DNA from: Streptomyces sp. NBC_00670 | GTDB taxonomy: Bacteria > Actinomycetota > Actinomycetes > Streptomycetales > Streptomycetaceae | DNA length: 64,000 nt | Assembly: GCF_036226765.1 (NCBI RefSeq) | Contig: NZ_CP109017.1 | Location: 6,387,001 to 6,451,000 of the forward strand | Reading direction: 5' to 3' | Shown: piece by piece, positions 8,956-17,644 of the stretch | Numbering within the stretch: the stretch's first letter is position 1 | Layout of the letters: the number at the start of each line of letters is the position of its first letter | Made by a program: the position numbers and the translations under genes | Notes under the pieces: model-generated | The model's database searches: none | What the model was told of the DNA's origin: nothing | What the model saw: the letters and a program-made list of their open reading frames with translations, nothing else

Positions 8956-9611
8956 CCACCCGGCCCGCCCCCACCCCGCTGCTCGTCGCCTGTGCGCTCG
9001 GCATCGAGCGCCTCGCGCTGCGCAGCGGCGGCGGGCGCGGCGCCGGCCGTCCCGGCGCCGGGGGCGGGCCGGTCACCGTACTGCGCACCGGCATGGGCCC
9101 CCAGGCCGCCGAGCGCGCGGTCACCCGGATGCTCGCCGGCCCCGCGCTGCGCGACGCCGCCGTGGTGGCCACGGGGTTCTGCGCCGGGCTCGCGCCCGGC
9201 ATGCACCCCGGCGACCTCGTCGTCGCGGAGGAGACCCGCGATCCACGCGGCGCCACCCCCTGCGTCGGCACCGAACTGCTGGTCAAGGAGTTGGTACGGG
9301 CCGTGCCCGGCCGTACCGTGCACACCGGCCCGCTCACCGGCTCCGACCACGTCGTGCGCGGCCACGAACGCGCCGACCTGCTCGCCACCGGCGCGATCGC
9401 GGTGGACATGGAGTCCGCCGCCACGCTCCACAGCGCCGTACGCACGGGCGCGCGCCCGGTTGCGGCCGTCCGAGTGGTCGTGGACGCTCCAGAACATGAA
9501 CTCGTCCGAATCGGCACGGTGCGCGGTGGAATATCTGCTTTCCGAGTCCTCCGTGCCGTGCTTCCCGCATTTTTCGAATGGCACCGATCCTTGCTGCTCC
9601 CCCGGAGGTGA
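8952..9611 (+). CDS. hpnG: Adenosylhopane nucleosidase/phosphorylase HpnG
   Basis: This 219-aa enzyme has the nucleoside phosphorylase/MTA-SAH nucleosidase fold. Visible family features are TGMGPQAAERAV near residue 41, GFCAGLAPGMHPGDLVVAEE near residues 76-95, and VDMESAA, the ribose-binding Met-Glu motif, near residue 153. In hopanoid pathways HpnG releases adenine from adenosylhopane to give ribosylhopane. ATG overlaps the shc stop (ATGA), and the start of hpnH follows within six bases. The small size fits the family. Confidence 0.85.
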   Translation: MTTRPAPTPLLVACALGIERLALRSGGGRGAGRPGAGGGPVTVLRTGMGPQAAERAVTRMLAGPALRDAAVVATGFCAGLAPGMHPGDLVVAEETRDPRGATPCVGTELLVKELVRAVPGRTVHTGPLTGSDHVVRGHERADLLATGAIAVDMESAATLHSAVRTGARPVAAVRVVVDAPEHELVRIGTVRGGISAFRVLRAVLPAFFEWHRSLLLPRR

Positions 9612-9616
9612 GCCCG

Positions 9617-10657
9617 ATGGCCATGCCGTTGCGCCAGTCCATCAAGGTCGCTACGTATCTGGCTGAACAGAAGCTCCGCAAGCGGGACAAGTTTCCGCTC
9701 ATCGTCGAGCTGGAACCTCTCTACGCCTGCAATCTGAAGTGCGAGGGCTGCGGCAAGATCCAGCACCCGGCCGGGGTGCTCAAGCAGCGCATGCCGGTGG
9801 CCCAGGCCGTCGGCGCGGTGCTGGAGTCCGGCGCGCCGATGGTGTCGATCGCCGGCGGCGAGCCGCTGATGCACCCCCAGATCGACGAGATCGTGCGCCA
9901 GCTGGTGGCGAAGCGGAAGTACGTCTTCCTGTGCACCAACGCCATGCTGCTGCGCAAGAAGATGGACAAGTTCACGCCCTCCCCCTACTTCGCGTTCACC
10001 GTGCACATCGACGGCCTGCGCGAGCGCCACGACGAGTCGGTGGCCAAGGAGGGCGTGTTCGACGAGGCGGTGGAGGCGATCAAGGAGGCCAAGCGGCGCG
10101 GCTTCCGGGTCACCACCAACTCGACCTTCTTCAACACCGACACCCCGCAGACCATCATCGAGGTGCTCAACTACCTCAACGACGACCTCAAGGTCGACGA
10201 GATGATGATCTCGCCCGCCTACGCCTACGAGAAGGCGCCCGATCAGGACCACTTCCTGGGCGTGGAGCAGACCCGCGAGCTGTTCAAGAAGAGCTTCGCG
10301 GGCGGCAACCGCCGCAAGTGGCGGCTCAACCACTCGCCGCTGTTCCTCGACTTCCTCGAGGGCAAGGTCGACTTCCCGTGCACCGCCTGGGCGATCCCCA
10401 ACTACTCGCTCTTCGGCTGGCAGCGCCCCTGCTATCTGATGGCGGACGGCTATGTGCCGACGTACCGGGAGCTGATCGAGAAGACCGACTGGGACAAGTA
10501 CGGCCGCGGCAAGGACCCGCGCTGCGACAACTGCATGGCGCACTGCGGCTACGAGCCGACCGCCGTCATGGCCACCATGGGCTCGCTCAAGGAGTCCCTG
10601 CGTGCCATGCGGGAGACGGTCGCCGGAAACGCGGCGAACGCGGGAAGCTCCAGGTGA
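9617..10657 (+). CDS. hpnH: Adenosyl-hopene transferase HpnH (radical SAM)
   Basis: This radical SAM enzyme (346 aa) joins the 5'-deoxyadenosyl group to hopene to form adenosylhopane. The cluster-binding motif C38-x3-C42-x2-C45 (CNLKCEGC) is followed by SIAGGEP, the usual GGE motif, and there is a Cys-rich C-terminal segment (DNCMAHCGYEP). ATG 9617 is chosen because GGAGGTGA sits seven bases upstream; an in-frame start at 9578 would overlap hpnG. It lies directly after hpnG, in the order usual for actinobacteria. Confidence 0.94.
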   Translation: MAMPLRQSIKVATYLAEQKLRKRDKFPLIVELEPLYACNLKCEGCGKIQHPAGVLKQRMPVAQAVGAVLESGAPMVSIAGGEPLMHPQIDEIVRQLVAKRKYVFLCTNAMLLRKKMDKFTPSPYFAFTVHIDGLRERHDESVAKEGVFDEAVEAIKEAKRRGFRVTTNSTFFNTDTPQTIIEVLNYLNDDLKVDEMMISPAYAYEKAPDQDHFLGVEQTRELFKKSFAGGNRRKWRLNHSPLFLDFLEGKVDFPCTAWAIPNYSLFGWQRPCYLMADGYVPTYRELIEKTDWDKYGRGKDPRCDNCMAHCGYEPTAVMATMGSLKESLRAMRETVAGNAANAGSSR

Positions 10658-10661
10658 GGCC

Positions 10662-11819
10662 ATGACCGCCGTTTCCCTGGGCGTCCCCGAAGTGCCCATG
10701 AGGCCGGTGGCGCCGCGGCGTGTGTCGCGGCAGATCCACGTCGGTCCCGTGGCGGTCGGGGGCGGTGCCCCGGTGTCGGTGCAGTCGATGACGACGACCC
10801 GTACCTCCGACATCGGCGCCACGCTCCAGCAGATCGCGGAGCTGACCGCCTCCGGCTGCCAGATCGTCCGCGTCGCCTGCCCCACGCAGGACGACGCGGA
10901 CGCGCTGGCGACCATCGCGCGGAAGTCGCAGATCCCGGTCATCGCGGACATCCACTTCCAGCCCAAGTACGTCTTCGCCGCCATCGAGGCCGGCTGCGCG
11001 GCCGTCCGCGTCAACCCGGGCAACATCAAGCAGTTCGACGACAAGGTCAAGGAGATCGCCAGGGCGGCCAAGGACCACGGCACGCCGATCCGCATCGGCG
11101 TCAACGCGGGCTCCCTGGACCGCCGGCTGCTCCAGAAGTACGGCAAGGCCACCCCCGAGGCTCTCGTCGAGTCCGCGCTGTGGGAGGCGTCCCTCTTCGA
11201 GGAGCACGGCTTCCGGGACATCAAGATCTCGGTCAAGCACAACGACCCGGTCGTGATGATCGAGGCCTACCGGCAGCTCGCCGAGGCCTGCGAGTACCCG
11301 CTCCACCTCGGCGTCACCGAGGCCGGCCCCGCCTTCCAGGGCACGATCAAGTCGGCGGTCGCCTTCGGTGCGCTGCTCTCGCAGGGCATCGGCGACACCA
11401 TCCGGGTGTCGCTGTCCGCGCCGCCGGCCGAGGAGGTCAAGGTCGGCATCCAGATCCTTCAGTCGCTGGGGCTGCGGGAGCGCCGGCTGGAGATCGTCTC
11501 CTGCCCCTCCTGCGGGCGGGCGCAGGTGGACGTCTACAAGCTGGCCGAGGAGGTCACGGCGGGCCTGGAGGGCATGGAGGTGCCGTTGCGCGTCGCGGTC
11601 ATGGGCTGTGTCGTGAACGGGCCCGGTGAGGCCCGTGAGGCGGACCTGGGGGTGGCCTCCGGCAACGGCAAGGGGCAGATCTTCGTCAAGGGCGAGGTCA
11701 TCAAGACCGTCCCCGAGTCGAAGATCGTGGAGACCCTCATCGACGAGGCGATGAAGATCGCGGAGCAGATGGAGAAGGACGGCACCGGTTCGGGGGAGCC
11801 GGCCGTCACCGTGAGCTGA
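10662..11819 (+). CDS. ispG: 4-hydroxy-3-methylbut-2-enyl diphosphate synthase IspG (hopanoid-operon copy)
   Basis: IspG (385 aa) is the [4Fe-4S] enzyme of the MEP pathway that makes HMBPP. The iron-sulfur ligands are seen as C281 and C284 (CPSCGR) and C316 (MGCVVNGPGE). The TIM-barrel N-terminus begins RQIHVGPVAVGGGAPVSVQS. Streptomyces usually has a second, housekeeping ispG elsewhere, so this copy is inferred to be dedicated to hopanoid supply. It starts four bases after hpnH and is followed by dxs, so two MEP-pathway steps are built into the operon. Confidence 0.94.
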   Translation: MTAVSLGVPEVPMRPVAPRRVSRQIHVGPVAVGGGAPVSVQSMTTTRTSDIGATLQQIAELTASGCQIVRVACPTQDDADALATIARKSQIPVIADIHFQPKYVFAAIEAGCAAVRVNPGNIKQFDDKVKEIARAAKDHGTPIRIGVNAGSLDRRLLQKYGKATPEALVESALWEASLFEEHGFRDIKISVKHNDPVVMIEAYRQLAEACEYPLHLGVTEAGPAFQGTIKSAVAFGALLSQGIGDTIRVSLSAPPAEEVKVGIQILQSLGLRERRLEIVSCPSCGRAQVDVYKLAEEVTAGLEGMEVPLRVAVMGCVVNGPGEAREADLGVASGNGKGQIFVKGEVIKTVPESKIVETLIDEAMKIAEQMEKDGTGSGEPAVTVS

Positions 11820-11847
11820 ACAGCACGGACCGAGAGGGGGCCCGAGC

Positions 11848-13791
11848 GTGACCAAGCTGGAGAACATCCGGGGACCACGCGACCTGAAGGCGCTGTCCGA
11901 GGCGGAACTCGGTGAACTGTCCGAAGAGATCCGGGAGTTCCTCATTCACGCGGTCGCCAGGACCGGCGGACACCTGGGGCCCAACCTGGGCGTGGTGGAA
12001 CTGACCATCGCGCTCCACCGGGTCTTCGAGTCGCCGGCCGACCGCATCCTGTGGGACACCGGCCACCAGAGCTACGTCCACAAGCTCCTGACGGGCCGTC
12101 AGGACTTCTCCAAGCTGCGCGGCAAGGGCGGACTGTCCGGCTACCCCTCGCGCGAGGAGTCCGAGCACGACGTCATCGAGAACAGCCACGCCTCCACGGC
12201 GCTCGGCTGGGCCGACGGCCTCGCCAAGGCCCGCGAGGTGCGTGGCGAGGAGGGGCACGTCGTCGCCGTCATCGGCGACGGCGCGCTCACCGGTGGCATG
12301 GCCTGGGAGGCGCTGAACAACATCGCCGCCGCCAAGGACCGGCCGCTGATCATCGTCGTCAACGACAACGAACGCTCCTACGCGCCCACCATCGGCGGCC
12401 TCGCCAACCACCTGGCCACCCTGCGCACCACCGACGGCTACGAGAAGGCGCTCGCCTGGGGCAAGGGCATGCTCCAGCGCACCCCCGTCGTCGGCAACAC
12501 CGTCTACGAGGCCCTGCACGGCGCCAAGAAGGGGTTCAAGGACGCCGTCGCCCCGCAGGGCATGTTCGAGGACCTGGGTCTGAAGTACGTCGGTCCCATC
12601 GACGGACACGACATCGGGGCCGTCGAGTCCGCGCTGCGGCGCGCGAAACGCTTCCACGGCCCCGTCCTGGTCCACTGCCTCACCGAGAAGGGCCGCGGCT
12701 ACGAACCCGCGCTGGCCCATGAGGAGGACCACTTCCACACCGTCGGCGTCATGGACCCGCTGACCTGCGCACCCCTCGCCCCGGCCGGTGGCCCCTCCTG
12801 GACCTCGGTGTTCGGCGAGGAGATCGCGGCGATCGGCGAGGAACGCGAGGACGTCGTCGCGATCACGGCCGCCATGCTGCACCCCGTGGGCCTGGGGAAG
12901 TTCGCCGAACGGTTCCCCGACCGGGTGTGGGACGTCGGCATCGCCGAGCAGCACGCCGCCGTCAGCGCGGCCGGACTCGCCACCGGGGGACTGCACCCCG
13001 TCGTCGCCGTCTACGCCACCTTCCTCAACCGCGCCTTCGACCAGCTCCTGATGGACGTGGCCCTGCACCGCTGCGGGGTCACCTTCGTCCTGGACCGGGC
13101 CGGCGTCACCGGCGTCGACGGGCCCTCGCACAACGGCATGTGGGACATGTCGATGCTTCAGGTCGTCCCCGGGCTGCGCATCGCCGCGCCGCGCGACGCC
13201 GACCAGCTCCGTGCCGAACTGCGCGAGGCCCTCGCCGTGGACGACGCGCCCACGCTGGTCCGCTTCCCCAAGGAGTCGGTCGGCCCCGCGATCCCCGCGC
13301 TCGACCGCGTCGGCGGCATGGACGTACTGCACCGGGCGGAGGACCCCCAGGTGCTCCTGGTCGCCGTCGGCGTCATGGCGCCCGTCTGCCTCCAGGCGGC
13401 CGACCTCCTCGAAGCGCGCGGCATCCACTGCACCGTCGTCGACCCGCGCTGGGTCAAACCCGTCGACCCCGCCCTGCCCGGCCTCGCCGCCCGGCACCGC
13501 CTCGTCGCCGTCGTCGAGGACAACAGCCGGGCCGCCGGGGTCGGTTCCGCCGTCGCGCTCGCCCTCGGCGACGCCGACGTGGACGTGCCCGTACGGCGCT
13601 TCGGCATCCCGGAGCAGTTCCTCGCGCACGCCAAGCGCGGCGAGGTGCTCGCCGACATCGGGCTGACCCCCGTCGAGATCGCGGGCCGGATCAGCGGCTG
13701 CCTCACGACGGGTGCGGAGGGCACCGTCGGCACCCGGCCGGGGCAGCAGACCGAACCGCAAGCGAAGACGTCCGAGGAGAGCCACGTATGA
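11848..13791 (+). CDS. dxs: 1-deoxy-D-xylulose-5-phosphate synthase
   Basis: DXS (647 aa) condenses pyruvate and glyceraldehyde-3-phosphate with thiamine diphosphate, the entry step of the MEP pathway. The ThDP motif GDGALTGGMAWEALNN lies near residues 146-161, and the transketolase pyrimidine-binding part follows with DVGIAEQHAAVSAAGLA near residue 365. The start is GTG 11848, eight bases after GAGAGGGGG. The stop overlaps the ATG of hpnO. Placement inside the operon suggests that precursor flux is raised together with hopanoid synthesis. Confidence 0.95.
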   Translation: MTKLENIRGPRDLKALSEAELGELSEEIREFLIHAVARTGGHLGPNLGVVELTIALHRVFESPADRILWDTGHQSYVHKLLTGRQDFSKLRGKGGLSGYPSREESEHDVIENSHASTALGWADGLAKAREVRGEEGHVVAVIGDGALTGGMAWEALNNIAAAKDRPLIIVVNDNERSYAPTIGGLANHLATLRTTDGYEKALAWGKGMLQRTPVVGNTVYEALHGAKKGFKDAVAPQGMFEDLGLKYVGPIDGHDIGAVESALRRAKRFHGPVLVHCLTEKGRGYEPALAHEEDHFHTVGVMDPLTCAPLAPAGGPSWTSVFGEEIAAIGEEREDVVAITAAMLHPVGLGKFAERFPDRVWDVGIAEQHAAVSAAGLATGGLHPVVAVYATFLNRAFDQLLMDVALHRCGVTFVLDRAGVTGVDGPSHNGMWDMSMLQVVPGLRIAAPRDADQLRAELREALAVDDAPTLVRFPKESVGPAIPALDRVGGMDVLHRAEDPQVLLVAVGVMAPVCLQAADLLEARGIHCTVVDPRWVKPVDPALPGLAARHRLVAVVEDNSRAAGVGSAVALALGDADVDVPVRRFGIPEQFLAHAKRGEVLADIGLTPVEIAGRISGCLTTGAEGTVGTRPGQQTEPQAKTSEESHV

Positions 13792-15209
13792 CCACCGCGG
13801 AATCCGCCCCGAGCCAGGAGGCCGCGAAGGGCGGGGAGTTCGACCTCGCGGGGCTGCTGGCCGCGCGCGGGGGCGAGCGCTACGACCTGCACGGCCGCTA
13901 CGTCAACCACCAGCTGCCGCGCATGCTGCACACCATCGGCTTCGACAAGGTCTACGAACGGGCCGAGGGCGCCCACTTCTGGGACGCCGACGGCAACGAC
14001 TATCTCGACATGCTCGCCGGGTTCGGCGTCATGGGCCTCGGCCGCCATCACCCGGTGGTGCGCAAGGCCCTGCACGACGTCCTCGACGCCGACCTCGCCG
14101 ACCTGACCCGGTTCGACTGCCCGCCGCTGCCCGGACTGCTCGCCGAGAAGCTGCTGTCCCACAGCCCGCACCTGGACCGGGTCTTCTTCGGCAACAGCGG
14201 CACCGAGGCGGTCGAGACCGCGCTCAAGTTCGCCCGGTACGCCACCGGGCGGCGCCGCGTCCTGTACTGCGCCCACGCCTTCCACGGACTGACCACCGGG
14301 TCGCTTTCCGTCAACGGCGAGGACAGCTTCCGCGACGGCTTCGCGCCGCTGCTCCCCGACACCGCGGTCCCGCTCGGCGACCTCGACGCGCTGGCCCGGG
14401 AGCTGAAGAAGGGCGACGTCGCCGCGCTCATCGTCGAGCCGATCCAGGGCAAGGGCGTGCACGAGGCCCCGCCCGGCTATCTGCGCGCGGCGCAGGAGCT
14501 GCTGCACAAGCACAAGGCGCTGCTCATCGCCGACGAGGTGCAGACCGGGCTCGGCCGCACCGGCGACTTCTACGCCTACCAGCACGAGGAGGGCGTCGAG
14601 CCGGACCTGGTGTGCGTGGCGAAGTCCCTGTCGGGCGGTTACGTGCCGGTGTCGGCGACGCTCGGCAAGGACTGGATCTTCAAGAAGGTCTACTCGTCCA
14701 TGGACCGCGTGCTCGTCCACTCCGCCAGCTTCGGCGCCAACGCGCAGGCGATGGCGGCGGGTCTCGCGGTGCTGCACGTCATGGAGAACGAGCAGACCGT
14801 CGCCCATGCGCGGGCGATGGGGGAGCGGCTGAGGTCGGGGCTCGCGGCGCTGACGGAGCGGTACGAGCTGCTCGCCGAGGTGCGGGGGCGGGGGCTGATG
14901 ATCGGCATCGAGTTCGGCCGGCCGAAGTCGCTGAAACTGCGGAGTCGGTGGGCGATGCTGCAGGCGGCGCGGAAGGGGTTGTTCGCGCAGATGGTGGTGG
15001 TGCCTTTGTTGCAGCGGCACCGGATCCTGACGCAGGTGTCGGGGGACCACTTGGAGGTGATCAAGCTGATTCCGCCGTTGGTGGTGGACGAGGCGGATGT
15101 CGACCGGTTCGTGGAGGCGTTCACCGCGGTGATGGACGACGCGCATGACGGGGGTCTCATGTGGGACTTCGGCAAGACACTGGTGAAGCAGGCGGTGGCG
15201 ACGAGGTAG
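13788..15209 (+). CDS. hpnO: Aminotransferase HpnO (aminohopanoid formation)
   Basis: This PLP-dependent class III aminotransferase (473 aa) has the Asp of IADEVQTGLGRTG and the Schiff-base Lys in AKSLSGGYVP, near residues 246-290. HpnO enzymes convert ribosylhopane into aminobacteriohopanetriol. ATGA overlap with dxs places it last in the operon. Codon use shifts to a more G-rich style in the last 400 bases, which may only reflect local composition. Other class III aminotransferases share the motifs, so the function rests on operon position. Confidence 0.87.
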   Translation: MTTAESAPSQEAAKGGEFDLAGLLAARGGERYDLHGRYVNHQLPRMLHTIGFDKVYERAEGAHFWDADGNDYLDMLAGFGVMGLGRHHPVVRKALHDVLDADLADLTRFDCPPLPGLLAEKLLSHSPHLDRVFFGNSGTEAVETALKFARYATGRRRVLYCAHAFHGLTTGSLSVNGEDSFRDGFAPLLPDTAVPLGDLDALARELKKGDVAALIVEPIQGKGVHEAPPGYLRAAQELLHKHKALLIADEVQTGLGRTGDFYAYQHEEGVEPDLVCVAKSLSGGYVPVSATLGKDWIFKKVYSSMDRVLVHSASFGANAQAMAAGLAVLHVMENEQTVAHARAMGERLRSGLAALTERYELLAEVRGRGLMIGIEFGRPKSLKLRSRWAMLQAARKGLFAQMVVVPLLQRHRILTQVSGDHLEVIKLIPPLVVDEADVDRFVEAFTAVMDDAHDGGLMWDFGKTLVKQAVATR

Positions 15210-15229
15210 GGCGGGGTTCGCCCGGGAGG

Positions 15230-15351
15230 TTTTTCGCCCCCGCCGCCCCTACCCTTCCCGTCCCTTCAAGGGGCTCCGCCCCTTGGACCCCGTACGGGGC
15301 TTCGCCCCGTTTTGCGCAGTTCCCCGCGCCCCTGGACAGGGGCGCGGGGGC
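15230..15351 (+). repeat. Dispersed GC-rich intergenic repeat, copy 1
   Basis: A composite of short hairpins: a T-run and CGCCCCCGCCGCCCCTACCC, then CAAGGGGCTCCGCCCCTTG, then ACGGGGCTTCGCCCCGT, then GCAGTTCCCCGCGCCCCTG with its inverted partner. Closely similar copies occur at 48664-48798 and, in reverse order, at 31925-32110. Here it follows the last hopanoid gene, where its hairpins could end transcription. Confidence 0.8.
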
Positions 15352-15386
15352 GATGAACTGGGGGCGCACCCCCACCCACCGGCCTT

Positions 15387-15421
15387 TTGCCTCCTAGGCA
15401 AGAAAATTGCCCCCTGGGCAA
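15387..15421 (+). promoter_or_regulatory. Twin palindromic operator TTGCC-N5-GGCAA
   Basis: Two 15-bp palindromes, TTGCCTCCTAGGCAA (15387-15401) and TTGCCCCCTGGGCAA (15407-15421), lie 20 bases apart start to start, almost two helical turns, so two dimers would bind the same face. They end 21 bases before the start of the XRE-cupin gene and have its AT-rich flank, so autoregulation is the natural inference. Confidence 0.75.
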
Positions 15422-15442
15422 AAGTCTGGCTCAATCGGGGGT

Positions 15443-16066
15443 ATGAGCGCTTCCGATCCGCCGCCTCCGGCGGAGCCCGGCGCGGGTCTGCCCACCGTCG
15501 CCCCGCAGCTCCGCGCCCTCCGCCACCGCACAGCGATGACCCTGGAGACCGCGGCCCGGGCCGCGAACCTCTCCCCGGCCCACCTCTCCCGCCTGGAGAC
15601 CGGCCACCGCCACCCCTCCCTTCCCGTCCTCCTCACCCTCGCCCGCATCTACGGTACGACCGTCTCCGAACTGCTCGGCGAGACCGTCACCGAACGCGAC
15701 GCCGTCGTCCGCGCCGCCCACGCGGAACCGACCCACGCCGGCGGCTGGACGTACTGGCAGGCCGGCGCCCCCGCCCGCGGCATGCAGGCACTGCGCGTCC
15801 ACGTTCCCCACGGCACGCAGGGCGACATCGTCCGCGTCCACCCCGGCGAGGAGTGGCTGTACGTCCTCAAGGGCCGGCTCCGCCTCCGCCTCGGCGACAC
15901 CGCGCACCTCCTCGACGCCGGGGACAGCGCGCACTTCGACTCGCTCACCCCGCACCGCCTCGCCGCCGCCGACCGCGCCGGCTGCGACCTGCTGTTCGTC
16001 CACACCCTCCTGCAGAGCCCCAGCACCGCGCTCTGCCTCGGCCCCCTCACCGGAGACACCCCATGA
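15443..16066 (+). CDS. XRE-family transcriptional regulator with C-terminal cupin domain
   Basis: The 207-aa protein has an N-terminal helix-turn-helix of the XRE/Cro type (residues about 22-75, RALRHRTAMTLETAARAANL and SPAHLSRLETGHRHPSL) and a cupin_2 barrel (about 115-185, VHPGEEWLYVLKGRLRLRLGD). Such regulators sense small ligands through the cupin. ATG 15443 follows GGGGG; an in-frame TTG at 15407 would lie within the operator and is rejected. Twin operators sit immediately upstream. Its stop overlaps the start of a 39-aa membrane protein, and this pair is probably a self-contained autoregulated unit. The ligand is unknown. Confidence 0.88.
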   Translation: MSASDPPPPAEPGAGLPTVAPQLRALRHRTAMTLETAARAANLSPAHLSRLETGHRHPSLPVLLTLARIYGTTVSELLGETVTERDAVVRAAHAEPTHAGGWTYWQAGAPARGMQALRVHVPHGTQGDIVRVHPGEEWLYVLKGRLRLRLGDTAHLLDAGDSAHFDSLTPHRLAAADRAGCDLLFVHTLLQSPSTALCLGPLTGDTP

Positions 16067-16182
16067 GCGACTTCGAGACCAAGTTCCCGCGTGCCCTGTG
16101 GGTCAGGCTGCTCGTGTACCTGGCCGTCGGGCACCTCTTCGCCGCGTTCATCTGGCTGCTGTTCGAGGTGGGCGCCAAGTAG
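16063..16182 (+). CDS. DUF6126-type single-span membrane microprotein
   Basis: This 39-aa protein begins MSDFETKFPRALWVRLLVYL and has one hydrophobic span of about 20 residues (LLVYLAVGHLFAAFIWLLF) with a short Lys C-terminus. The ATG overlaps the stop of the XRE-cupin gene (ATGA). I recognise the pattern as DUF6126, which I recall next to XRE-cupin regulators in Streptomyces. Function unknown; a membrane anchor, sensor or small transporter accessory are all possible. It is easily missed because of its size. Confidence 0.75.
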   Translation: MSDFETKFPRALWVRLLVYLAVGHLFAAFIWLLFEVGAK

Positions 16183-16200
16183 CCGCTGCCCCGGAAGCCC

Positions 16201-16998
16201 TCAGTCCAGCAGGTGCTCGCGTAGCCGTGCGCGCACCTCGGGGGTGACCCCGAGCCCCTGCTCCAGATAGGCGTCCACCCCGCCCCAGGTCTCCTCGATC
16301 GTGGCGAACGCCGCCTGGAGGTACTCGGCACGCGCGTCGAACAGCGGAGCGAGCAGCTCCATCACCTCGGGGGAGTACGCGTCCCCCGAGGACGCGCTGC
16401 GCCGCACCTTGTACCGGCGGTGCTTCGCGTTGGACTCCAGATAGTCGGCGACGATCGCGTCCCGCTCCACGCCCAGCGCGAGCAGCGTCACGGCGATCGA
16501 CAGCCCCGCCCGGTCCTTCCCCGCCGAACAGTGCATCAGCGCGGGCGCGCCGCCGTCGGCCAGCGCGCCCAGCACGCGCGCGTGCTCCGCCGTACGCCCG
16601 CGCACGATCGCCCGGTACGAGGTGAGCATGCGTGCCTCGGCCCGGCCGTCGGACAGCAGTTCCCGCAGCTGCTCCAGGTCACCCTCGCGCACCAGCCGCC
16701 AGAACTCCGCCCCGTCGGCCGGGTCGGACAGCGGCAGGCCGACGTTGCGCACCCCCGGCAGCTCGACGTCCGGGCCCTCCAGCTTGTGGTCCGCGGCGTT
16801 GCGGAAGTCGAAGACCGTGCGCAGGTTCAGGGAGGCGAGGAAGACCGCGTCCTCGGCCGTCGCATGGGCGAGGTGGCCGCTGCGGAACAGCCTGCCGTAG
16901 GCCACGCGCCGGCCGTCCGCGGTCGGCAGCCCGCCCAGATCGCGGAAGTTGCGCACTCCGGCCAGCTCGGGTTCGGTCGACGGGACCTGCTGTGTCAC
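16201..16998 (-). CDS. Tyrosine-protein phosphatase (Y_phosphatase3 family)
   Basis: A 265-aa cytoplasmic phosphatase with the Cys-based active site H-C157-SAGKD-R163 (CX5R). The N-terminal LAGVRNFRDLGGL motif and the following YGRLFRSGHL are typical of the IphP-like family that dephosphorylates phospho-Tyr/Ser or phosphoinositides. GTG 16998 is preferred because GGAGGA lies six bases upstream; an in-frame ATG at 17013 is possible. It is convergent with the DUF6126 gene, only 18 bases away, with no clear terminator between. Substrate unknown. Confidence 0.87.
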   Translation of the reverse strand: MTQQVPSTEPELAGVRNFRDLGGLPTADGRRVAYGRLFRSGHLAHATAEDAVFLASLNLRTVFDFRNAADHKLEGPDVELPGVRNVGLPLSDPADGAEFWRLVREGDLEQLRELLSDGRAEARMLTSYRAIVRGRTAEHARVLGALADGGAPALMHCSAGKDRAGLSIAVTLLALGVERDAIVADYLESNAKHRRYKVRRSASSGDAYSPEVMELLAPLFDARAEYLQAAFATIEETWGGVDAYLEQGLGVTPEVRARLREHLLD

Positions 16999-17453
16999 GG
17001 GTGCTCCTCCCATCCGTCCGCCGACGCGGCTCGTCGGCGGGGCGCGTTCGCCGACGACGATACGGCACGGATGCCCCCGGCAACCGTGCTCCGTACACAC
17101 ATCCCACCCGTGCCCCGTACCACCGTGAATGCCGCGAAACGGGCGACTCGATTATCCGGCCAATCCCCATCCGGACCTTTCTGTCCGAATTGACTCCTTC
17201 AGTCCAACTGGCCCGGTAATGCGCTACGTCGACGAGTGACGCGTGAGCAGGGTCATATTCGTGACGGGGCGTCGAGCATCATGTTCACGTAATTCACCTG
17301 TTCTGTCGGGGAATTCGGCGGGAAGGGAAGATCGATCATTCCTGTGCCGTGCTGTGAATTCTGTGAATCGATCAAGGGAAAGCGGTGCCGGGGAAAGCCA
17401 AAGCTTGTGGTCGCGGCGCCATTTCGCTTACGTTCCCCAACGTTCCGAGCGGA
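16999..17453. other. Intergenic region between phosphatase and riboswitch
   Basis: No gene is convincing in these 455 bases. The part from 17200 to 17400 is clearly richer in A/T than the genome and holds related short motifs (GTAATTCAC, GGGAATTCGG, GTGAATTCTG, GTGAATCGATC, GATCGATCATT) that could be promoter elements or operators for the riboswitch-controlled transcript. I could not define a single promoter. Confidence 0.4.
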
Positions 17454-17628
17454 ACGCCGAATCCTGCCGCCGCCCGGAATCCGCACTCACCCACCCGTAC
17501 TGGCAGGAGCGGGGGACCCACAGGTACATCGCCTGGGCCGGTCTTCCGGAACAGGCTCGGGGTAAAGCCGCGCACAGTGCGCGGCCGGGCATCTCCAGCT
17601 CGCACCCGACAGCTCACCTCGCAGGCGC
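17454..17628 (+). promoter_or_regulatory. ydaO-type cyclic-di-AMP riboswitch
   Basis: The leader of the LysM/M23 peptidase gene matches the ydaO-yuaA class as I know it from Streptomyces: CGCCGAATCCTGCC near the 5' end, GGCAGGAGCGGGGGACCCA in the middle, GGGGTAAAGCC before a variable GCGCAC/GTGCGC hairpin, and GGGCATCTCCAGCTCG then CCCGACAGCTCACCTCGCAGGCG at the 3' end. This class binds c-di-AMP and usually switches off cell-wall hydrolase and osmotic genes. It ends 16 bases before the ATG. Confidence 0.92.
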
Positions 17629-17644
17629 CGGAGAGGAATTCGAC

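Noticed and set aside
15230..15351. CRISPR-like or phage attachment repeats
   Set aside because: The repeated modules are short hairpins dispersed across the window, with no regular spacers and no cas genes.
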